Made by a program: the position numbers and the translations under genes. A model generated the notes under the pieces. It was not told the DNA's origin. It was given only the letters and a program-made list of their open reading frames with translations, and did no database searches. DNA of 64,000 bases. Origin: Gemmatimonadota bacterium. Lineage in GTDB: Bacteria; Gemmatimonadota; Gemmatimonadetes; Gemmatimonadales; Gemmatimonadaceae. Location of the stretch: the NCBI GenBank assembly GCA_016712265.1, contig JADJRJ010000031.1:248001-312000 (forward strand). The letters run 5' to 3'. This document shows positions 58,286 to 64,000 of the stretch, one piece after another. Every line of letters starts with the position of its first letter. Positions within the stretch are counted from its first letter, which is position 1.

Positions 58286-58735
58286 GTGAACTCTCCAAAT
58301 ACTGCAGCCGACGCGTGTGTCTTCTGCGAGATCGTCGCCCGGAGGGCGCCCGCCGCGATCGTGCTCGAGGATGGGCACACCCTCGCCTTCGTCGACCTCC
58401 GCCAGGCCAACCCCGGCCACGTCCTCGTCATCCCGAAGGTGCACATCCCCGACGTGCGCCACCTGGACGCCGAGGTGGGCGCGGCGCTCATGCACAGCGT
58501 CGTTCGCATCACACGCGCCGTCGGCGTCGCCTTTCCCAACGACGGCCTCTCCCTCTGGCACTCGATTGGTCCCGCCGCCTTCCAGGAAGTGCCACACCTG
58601 CACATCCACGTCCACCCGCGCCTGCTCAGTGACGGCCTCCTCCAGGTGTATCCCACGTTGCCGGAGAACACCGACCGTCCCACGCTGCACCTCATTGCCG
58701 AACGACTAAAGAGCGCGTTGCAGTCCCTCACCTAA
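58286..58735 (+). CDS. HIT-family nucleotide hydrolase
   Basis: Histidine-triad protein of 149 residues. The start region CVFCEIVARRAPAAIVLED and active-site HLHIHVHPR (His-x-His-x-His) are diagnostic. HIT enzymes hydrolyse nucleoside phosphoramidates or dinucleoside polyphosphates by a covalent nucleotidyl-His intermediate. GTG 58286 is the only reasonable start. The ankyrin gene begins 7 bp after its stop, suggesting one transcript. Confidence 0.9.
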   Translation: MNSPNTAADACVFCEIVARRAPAAIVLEDGHTLAFVDLRQANPGHVLVIPKVHIPDVRHLDAEVGAALMHSVVRITRAVGVAFPNDGLSLWHSIGPAAFQEVPHLHIHVHPRLLSDGLLQVYPTLPENTDRPTLHLIAERLKSALQSLT

Positions 58736-58742
58736 GCATCCC

Positions 58743-59744
58743 ATGCGTACGTTCGGCTGGCTCCTCGTCGTCGCCAACCTCATCGGCGCGGCGGCCCTCT
58801 ACTTCGGCCGTAACGGTGGCGACGCCGCCACGCGCGGGCTCGGCCGCGGCATCGGCGGGCTGCTCGCGGTCCTCGCCATCGTCGCGGCGGTGCTGCTCTG
58901 GTGGGGCGGTCGCGCGAGCGGGCGAGGGATCGCCTTCATCATCGCGGGCGCCATCGTCGCAGTCCCGCTCGTCGTGCTCATGCTCTTCATGAGCGAATCG
59001 GGGCTCGCCCTGCTGTTTCCCTCACGGCGCGGCATCCCGAAGCCGGGGCCCGTGGTCCGCTACGATTTTCCGGATGCGGCAACGAAGGAGGTCGCGCTGG
59101 CGATCGTCATGGGAGACCACGACCGCGTCGACAGCCTGATCCAAACCACAAAGCCGGACCTCGCCGCCCGCGACGAACGCGGCCAGTCATTGCTCGGCAT
59201 CGCCACCCATCACGCGATGGTGTACGGCGCCACGATGGACTACCTCGGGCCACTCCGGCAGCTGTTGGTGGCAGGCGCCGTCCCGCGACCCGACGACGCG
59301 GGACCGGAGGAGCTGATGATCACCAAGCTGGCTCGCGTGACGGGCGAACCAGCCGCGGCTGCATTCGCGATGTTGCTCGAGGCCGGGCTCTCGCCGGACG
59401 AGCGCGACAGCGACGGGCGCTCGGTGCTGTTCGACAACTACCTCACCCCCGAAGCAGCGCGCGTGCTCCTGGCCCATGGCGTGACACGCACCCCACGAGA
59501 CACCGGCAGCGCGCGACAGGAGTGGTCACCCCTCGCGCACCAGGCAGAGCGTGAGAACTGGGCGACGGCGCACGTGTTGCTCGAAGCGGGGGTGCCGCTC
59601 GATTACGCCACGCCGCCGGGGTCGAGATTCGCGCAGGTCATGGCCAGCGCCCAGGAGATCGCCACCGAAGCCGACAGCGCCGACGTCGGCTTTCGCGCGT
59701 TGGTTGCCGCCGCTGCCGCTGCCCCGCCCCCCGCGCGTCGCTGA
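58743..59744 (+). CDS. Membrane protein with ankyrin-like repeats
   Basis: Protein of 333 residues. Three helices occupy ~residues 3-90 (FGWLLVVANLIGAAALYF, GLLAVLAIVAAVLLWW, IAFIIAGAIVAVPLVVLMLF). The remainder has ankyrin-like helical pairs (KEVALAIVMGDHDRVDSLIQ, ERGQSLLGIATHHAMVYG, AFAMLLEAGLSPDERDSDGRS, NWATAHVLLEAGVPLDYATP). Ankyrin repeats mediate protein contacts; membrane-tethered forms are of unknown function. It is probably co-transcribed with the HIT gene. Gene end is Ala/Pro-rich and low in complexity. Confidence 0.65.
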   Translation: MRTFGWLLVVANLIGAAALYFGRNGGDAATRGLGRGIGGLLAVLAIVAAVLLWWGGRASGRGIAFIIAGAIVAVPLVVLMLFMSESGLALLFPSRRGIPKPGPVVRYDFPDAATKEVALAIVMGDHDRVDSLIQTTKPDLAARDERGQSLLGIATHHAMVYGATMDYLGPLRQLLVAGAVPRPDDAGPEELMITKLARVTGEPAAAAFAMLLEAGLSPDERDSDGRSVLFDNYLTPEAARVLLAHGVTRTPRDTGSARQEWSPLAHQAERENWATAHVLLEAGVPLDYATPPGSRFAQVMASAQEIATEADSADVGFRALVAAAAAAPPPARR

Positions 59745-59776
59745 CCCGCACGGGCGCAACAGCCGCGGAGTGCAGG

Positions 59777-60886
59777 TCAGACGAGTGTCGCCAGGAACCT
59801 CGCGGCAGGCCAGAGCTTGATCCCCTCGTCCGTCACCCGGGCGTCGGCGCCGCGCAGGTGTACCTGATAGGCGTCCACGTTGGGGAAGCGCGCCTTGAGG
59901 TACCGGAGCGACGGCGAGACGGCGGTCTGGGCGAGCTTGGCCTCGATCATCAGGACCGGTCGGCGACGTTCGACGACCACGAAGTCGACCTCGCGCGCAT
60001 CCACATCGCGAAAGTAGCGGAGTTCGAGTTCGCGCCCTTCGGTATCAAACTGGTGATGGACCCACTTGAGCAGGTGTGACGCCACGAGATTCTCGAATCG
60101 CGGCCCCTCATCGACGACGAGGCTCCAGTCGTAGTGGTAGTGCTTCTGCTCCTGCTTCACCGCGCGCAGCCGTGCCGCGCCGAAGGGCGGCAGGCGGAAA
60201 ATCGCGTAGAGGCGTTCGAGGATGTCCAGCCAGCGCGAGACGGTCTGGTGATTGATCTGCAGGTCTTCGCGGAGGGCATTGCGCGAGAGCGGACTCCCGA
60301 CGCGTTCCGGCAGGGCCAGCATCAGCTGCTCCAGCGCCCCGAGGTCCCGCACCGCTTCCAGGGAGGTGACCTCCTCCCGGAGCAGGCGATTGCGGTATTC
60401 CACCGACCATCGCCGCGCCCGCGCGGCCGAGCCTCGGAGAAAGGGCTCTGGAAATCCGCCGAGCGTCAGGAGTGACTCGACGTCCGCGGCCGAGGTCATG
60501 CCGAGCTCGGCGACGCTTAGTGGATGCAAGCGCAGGAAGTGGTAGCGACCCTGGAGGGAGTCACCACCAAATCGGTAGAGGTCGAGCCGCGCGCTGCCCG
60601 TCACCAGGATGCGGCGTTCGCGCCGGAACTCGTCGTAGAGGCCCTTGAGGTAGTTGCGCCACCGGCGGTTCTTGTGCAGTTCGTCGAACACCCACGTGTC
60701 GGTGTCCGGCAGTTCGCGCCGCAGGATACGCTCGCGGTGCGCGGGGATGTCCCAATTGAGGTACCCCGCATCGTCGCGCAGCAGTGTACGCGCCAGGGTG
60801 GTCTTCCCGACCTGACGGGGCCCCCCGAGAAAGACCATCTTCTCCGCAAGGTCGGCCTCGAGCTGGGCCTGGAGGTAGCGGCGCAT
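59777..60886 (-). CDS. AAA ATPase with DUF4143 C-terminal domain
   Basis: ATPase of 369 residues of the archaeal-type AAA_14/DUF4143 family. Walker A is GGPRQVGKTT (residues 21-30), Walker B TWVFDELHKNRRW, sensor 1 ILVTGSARLDLYRFGG. The C-terminal DUF4143 region has a winged helix (LSRNALREDLQINHQTVSRWLDILERLYAIFRL) and a nuclease-like core (ELRYFRDVDAREVDFVVVE, LMIEAKLA). Such genes are often solitary and mobile, with unknown function. Upstream of the ATG, TAATATAG within ATAGGC/GCCTAT arms could be its promoter and operator. Confidence 0.88.
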   Translation of the reverse strand: MRRYLQAQLEADLAEKMVFLGGPRQVGKTTLARTLLRDDAGYLNWDIPAHRERILRRELPDTDTWVFDELHKNRRWRNYLKGLYDEFRRERRILVTGSARLDLYRFGGDSLQGRYHFLRLHPLSVAELGMTSAADVESLLTLGGFPEPFLRGSAARARRWSVEYRNRLLREEVTSLEAVRDLGALEQLMLALPERVGSPLSRNALREDLQINHQTVSRWLDILERLYAIFRLPPFGAARLRAVKQEQKHYHYDWSLVVDEGPRFENLVASHLLKWVHHQFDTEGRELELRYFRDVDAREVDFVVVERRRPVLMIEAKLAQTAVSPSLRYLKARFPNVDAYQVHLRGADARVTDEGIKLWPAARFLATLV

Positions 60887-61373
60887 AGGCTGACTATATT
60901 ACGGCCTATCGTGAATTACAAGCGTGTGTTTCACGATCCACTGCGAACAACCACCGGGCGATCACGCCGGAAGGATCGGCACTGGTCATGCCGAGCGACT
61001 GCGTTCGGGGGCCGAGGGCGCCCTGCCTCCGGCGCCTGACGGCTTGCCAGTTCACGCCACTGGTGGCGGACGAGCCCGGGGTCCTTGGCGCGACCCCGCG
61101 AGCTGTCCTCTCCCTGGACGGCGATACGCTGCTCCTCATTGGCCTCACCCGGGCCACCAGCACTTCGCTTCTCTCACGGTTTCCGGGGTCGCTGGCACCA
61201 CACCTCTTTTCCGCCACACCGCCGGCCTCGACGTGATCTCCTCCCCGGGATAGACCGCCATGGGACCCGACGGTCGGGCCGCTGGGGTGCGGAAACGCCA
61301 GGTGGAGTCGCTACGTAGGTCCCCACCTCGGGCGGCACTTCCCGGGAACCTGCCACACATCAGGGGATCAGTC
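60887..61373. other. Intergenic region upstream of the ADOP permease
   Basis: Nearly 490 bp between divergent genes. At the left edge ATAGGC (60886-60891 region) and GCCTAT (about 60905-60910) flank TATATTACG, a likely promoter/operator for the AAA gene. The remainder shows open frames but none with conserved features or a ribosome site. AGGGGA at ~61362 is the ribosome site of the permease gene. Confidence 0.4.
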
Positions 61374-63824
61374 ATGGAAGGACTTCGACAGGACCTCCGC
61401 GTCGCGATGCGACGCCTGCTCAAGCGCCCCGGCTTCACGATCATCGCGATCGTCTCCGTCGGCATCGGCATTGGCGCGAACACCGCGATCTTCTCGCTCG
61501 TCAACGCGATCGCTGTGCGCAAGGTCCCCCTCGATCGCCCGGGGGAACTCGTGGACGTCTACAAGTCCATGGCCGGCTTCACGCACGGGCCGGTCTCGTT
61601 CCCCGACCTGCGCGACCTGGAGCAGCAAACCGGTGATGCCTTCAGCGCCGTCGCCGCTTACCGCCTCGCGATTGCCCAGGTGGATCGGGACGGGACGTTC
61701 GAGCCGATCACCGGTGAGTTGGTGACGGGCAACTACTTCACCATGCTGGGCCTCCGGCCGACCCTGGGGCGCACCCTGCTTCCCTCGGATGATGTAGCGC
61801 CTGGGGCGCACCCCGTCGTGGTGATCTCGCACGAGTACTGGCAGCGGAGCTATGGCAGCGACCCCCGAGTGGTGGGCCAGACCATTCGCCTCAACGCGCA
61901 ACCGTACACCATTGTCGGCGTCGGCCCGCGCGAGTACCGCGGTGGCCTTCGCGTGATGTCCCCGGGGTTCTACGCCTCCCGCATGATGGTGGACCAGTTG
62001 AATCCGGCGGTCCGGAACGACCTGGAGCGGCGCGGCAACAACTCGGTCTTCGTCAAGGCGCGCCTCAAGCCGGGTGTTTCGCTGGTGCAGGCGACGAATG
62101 TCCTGGACCGCCTGGCGCGCTCGCTCCGGGCCAGTTACCCCGACCAGTGGGGGAGCGAGAACAGTCTTCCCCTGGTGGCCTCGGCGGACGTCATCATGAA
62201 TCCCATGATCGACCGCGTCCTCGTGCCAGCCGCGGCCCTCATGATGGTCGTGGTCGGGCTCGTGCTGCTGATCGCGTGCGCCAACCTCGCGAGCTTCCTC
62301 CTGGCGCAGGCCGCCGATCGCCGACGGGAAGTCGCCGTGCGGTTGGCACTTGGCGCCGGGCGTGGTCGCCTCGTGCGCCAGTTCTTGACCGAGACCGTTC
62401 TGCTCTCCGCACTTGGCGGTGCCACAGGCCTCGCGCTCGCGGTCGTGCTCCTCAAGGCGTTGGTCAACGCCGACCTGCCGCTGCCGCTCCCCATCTCGCT
62501 GGACCTGTCGCTCGACCCACTGGTCCTCGGGTTCAGCCTCGCCCTCACCGGCATTGCCGGGTTTGCCTTCGGGCTGGCACCCGCGCTGCAGGCGACGCGC
62601 CCGGATGTGGCCTCGACCATCAAGGACGAAAGCGTGGGCGCCGGGCGTGGGCGTGCCGTCTCGCTGCGGGGCTCACTGGTGGTCGTGCAGGTGGCCGTGT
62701 CCCTCGTGCTGCTCGTCGGCTCCGCGCTCTTCCTGCGGAGCTTCCGGGCTCGCCTCGACATCGATCCCGGCTTCGGGTCCGCGCCAGCGGTGGTGGCGCA
62801 GTTGCAGGTGCCGACCACGAGTCGCACCCTCGAGCAGGCGCGCATCTTCTTCGAGCAGCTGAGCACACAGCTAGCCGCGATTCCGGGGGTGGTTTCGGTG
62901 GGCCTGACAGACGACCTCCAGCTGAGTGCGCTGAACAACCAGACAGCGGTTGTGACCGTGCCGGGAATCGATCCGCCGCCCGGCCGGCCCGGCCACGGGG
63001 TCGACCATGCGCGGGTCACTCCGGGGTTCTTCGATGCGGCCGCGGTGCGGGTAGTCGAGGGGCGTGCCATCGATGAATCGGACCGGAGCGACGGCAACCC
63101 CGTGGCCATCGTGAGCGAGGCCTTTGTGCGCAAGTTCATGCCGGGGGGGAGCGCGATCGGCCGGACCTTTCGCACCGGGGAACGGGAGCTGACGATCGTT
63201 GGTGTGGCGGCGGACTCGAAGATCCGGGCGCTGGGCGAGGACCCCGTACCATTCCTGTACCTGGCCTTCGCGCAGTCGTCGATTAGCGGGATGACGATCG
63301 TGGCCCGCACGCAGGGACGCGCCGAAGCGATGATACCGGCGGTGCTGGAGGTGGCGCGAAAGCTCGACCCCGACGTGATCGTGATGGAGGCAAAGACCAT
63401 GGAGCGGCACCTGGCGGGCTCACTGCTGCCGCACCGGCTCGGCGCCTGGGTGATCTCCGCGTTCGGCACCCTGGCGTTGCTGCTGGCATCGATCGGACTG
63501 TTCGGCGTCGTGAGCTACGCGGTGTCCACGCGATCCCGTGAGGTTGGCATTCGCATGGCGCTCGGGGCGAATGCGGAACAGGTCGTGCGGCTGATGATGG
63601 GCGGGGGGATGCGCCTGGTGGGGATCGGCGCGGTGCTCGGCCTGGCCCTGTCAGCAGCGGCAGCCCGGCTGCTGAGCGGTGTGCTGTATGGCGTCAATGC
63701 GAGCGACCCGCTCGCGTTCGTCGTCGCGCCGGCCGTCCTGATCGGCGTGGCGATCGCGGCCGCGTGGATTCCGGCGCGTCGGGTGACGCGCATCAATCCC
63801 GTGCGCGCGATCAGGGCAGACTAG
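61374..63824 (+). CDS. ADOP-type ABC transporter permease (MacB-like)
   Basis: Inner-membrane permease of 816 residues. It has the ADOP layout: a short N-terminal amphipathic segment (LRQDLRVAMRRLLKRPGFT), helix 1 (IAIVSVGIGIGANTAIFSLV), a periplasmic MacB domain (~60-270), three helices forming the first FtsX core (LMMVVVGLVLLIACANLASFLLAQ, REVAVRLALGAGRGRLVRQF), then a second MacB-FtsX half ending VTRINPVRAIRAD. This matches the fused permeases of Acidobacteriota and Gemmatimonadota. It would partner with a separate ATPase not seen here, and export peptides, lipoproteins or antibiotics mechanically. ATG 61374 has AGGGGA upstream. Confidence 0.92.
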   Translation: MEGLRQDLRVAMRRLLKRPGFTIIAIVSVGIGIGANTAIFSLVNAIAVRKVPLDRPGELVDVYKSMAGFTHGPVSFPDLRDLEQQTGDAFSAVAAYRLAIAQVDRDGTFEPITGELVTGNYFTMLGLRPTLGRTLLPSDDVAPGAHPVVVISHEYWQRSYGSDPRVVGQTIRLNAQPYTIVGVGPREYRGGLRVMSPGFYASRMMVDQLNPAVRNDLERRGNNSVFVKARLKPGVSLVQATNVLDRLARSLRASYPDQWGSENSLPLVASADVIMNPMIDRVLVPAAALMMVVVGLVLLIACANLASFLLAQAADRRREVAVRLALGAGRGRLVRQFLTETVLLSALGGATGLALAVVLLKALVNADLPLPLPISLDLSLDPLVLGFSLALTGIAGFAFGLAPALQATRPDVASTIKDESVGAGRGRAVSLRGSLVVVQVAVSLVLLVGSALFLRSFRARLDIDPGFGSAPAVVAQLQVPTTSRTLEQARIFFEQLSTQLAAIPGVVSVGLTDDLQLSALNNQTAVVTVPGIDPPPGRPGHGVDHARVTPGFFDAAAVRVVEGRAIDESDRSDGNPVAIVSEAFVRKFMPGGSAIGRTFRTGERELTIVGVAADSKIRALGEDPVPFLYLAFAQSSISGMTIVARTQGRAEAMIPAVLEVARKLDPDVIVMEAKTMERHLAGSLLPHRLGAWVISAFGTLALLLASIGLFGVVSYAVSTRSREVGIRMALGANAEQVVRLMMGGGMRLVGIGAVLGLALSAAAARLLSGVLYGVNASDPLAFVVAPAVLIGVAIAAAWIPARRVTRINPVRAIRAD

Positions 63825-63849
63825 CGGGGCGCAGCCTCGAAGTCGGGCG

Positions 63850-64000
63850 CTACCGCCGCAAGAGCCACCGCGCAAAGAACGCCGCCGCACGCTTCGACTG
63901 GTCGTATCGCCCGACCTCAGTCTCGATCACGTGCGGCTCCATCGGGTAGTACATCACCTCGAACTCCTTCTCCAGCTCGAGCAACCGCTGCACCAGGCGC
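63850..64000 (-). CDS. S9 prolyl oligopeptidase/DPP IV-type peptidase, C-terminal end only
   Basis: The last 50 codons of a minus-strand gene run off the right edge. The readable end includes LVQRLLELEKEFEVMYYPME, then PHVIETEVGRYDQSKR and FFARWLL, stop at 63850. This matches the end of S9 serine peptidases, where the catalytic His follows a YP-E-H-type turn (here MEPHVI) and the chain closes with a helix ending in fferhL-type residues. Probably an exported peptidase, in keeping with the other peptidases here. Convergent with the ADOP permease gene, 25 bp apart. Confidence 0.7.
   Translation of the reverse strand, partial: RLVQRLLELEKEFEVMYYPMEPHVIETEVGRYDQSKRAAAFFARWLLRR

Noticed and set aside
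60906..61236. Small ORFs on both strands upstream of the permease
   Set aside because: No ribosome site, no conserved motif, and codon composition unlike the neighbours.

Overview
The window is GC-rich (roughly two-thirds G+C by eye) and gene-dense. It looks like a Gemmatimonadota chromosome or metagenome-assembled genome. This assignment is an inference from gene content: an Oar-like TonB receptor with a carboxypeptidase-regulatory N-terminal domain, an ADOP-type ABC permease, exported M28, M20 and S9 peptidases and an amidohydrolase, a BTAD/TolB-like membrane regulator, and Big_2 surface proteins. No rRNA, tRNA, CRISPR array or intact insertion sequence was seen. Two genes carry apparent single-base frameshifts inside otherwise well-conserved sequence, so draft-quality indels are a real possibility.

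Layout. 1-10.6 kb holds a truncated Big_2/M23 peptidase, a HAD phosphatase, a frameshifted flavin oxidoreductase, an exported short-chain dehydrogenase, a P-loop/dCMP deaminase fusion, an alpha/beta hydrolase, a VOC protein, an M28 peptidase and a Uma2 nuclease. 10.6-10.8 kb is an orphan leader-like RNA element with a 14-codon ORF. 10.9-20 kb holds a PNPOx-like flavoprotein, a second M28 peptidase, an amidohydrolase, glnS and a six-Big_2 lipoprotein. A membrane sulfatase-fold enzyme occupies 20.1-22 kb.

The centrepiece is a five-gene minus-strand operon (31233 down to 21992), with every junction overlapping or coupled: a b-type membrane cytochrome, a membrane-anchored FAD/4Fe-4S oxidoreductase, a 23-CxxCH cytochrome (one frameshift), a 43-CxxCH cytochrome built from about twelve 74-residue triheme repeats, and an outer-membrane beta-barrel. 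Together these could carry electrons from a cytoplasmic donor through the inner membrane, periplasm and outer membrane. A perfect TGAT-N4-ATCA palindrome of the FNR/CRP type lies just upstream of a -10-like sequence, suggesting oxygen- or redox-responsive control.

31.6-64 kb holds gabD, a lipase-like hydrolase, the Oar-like receptor with a secreted beta-propeller partner, a glycosyltransferase/HAD phosphatase pair divergent from the BTAD regulator, MltB, M20 peptidase, a beta-lactamase-fold hydrolase, a two-component pair (Reg_prop/Y_Y_Y sensor plus NarL regulator), a three-gene OmpA operon, a decayed PIN toxin fragment, a Tat-exported PLP enzyme, HIT and ankyrin proteins, an AAA/DUF4143 ATPase, the ADOP permease and the end of an S9 peptidase.

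Two repeat signals overlie the genes. One is an intergenic family of about 9-bp GTGC units (CTCGTGCTG and relatives) that often forms inverted pairs at gene ends. The other is a short word, GCCTAACG, found 12 times, mostly on the plus strand and in more than one reading frame.
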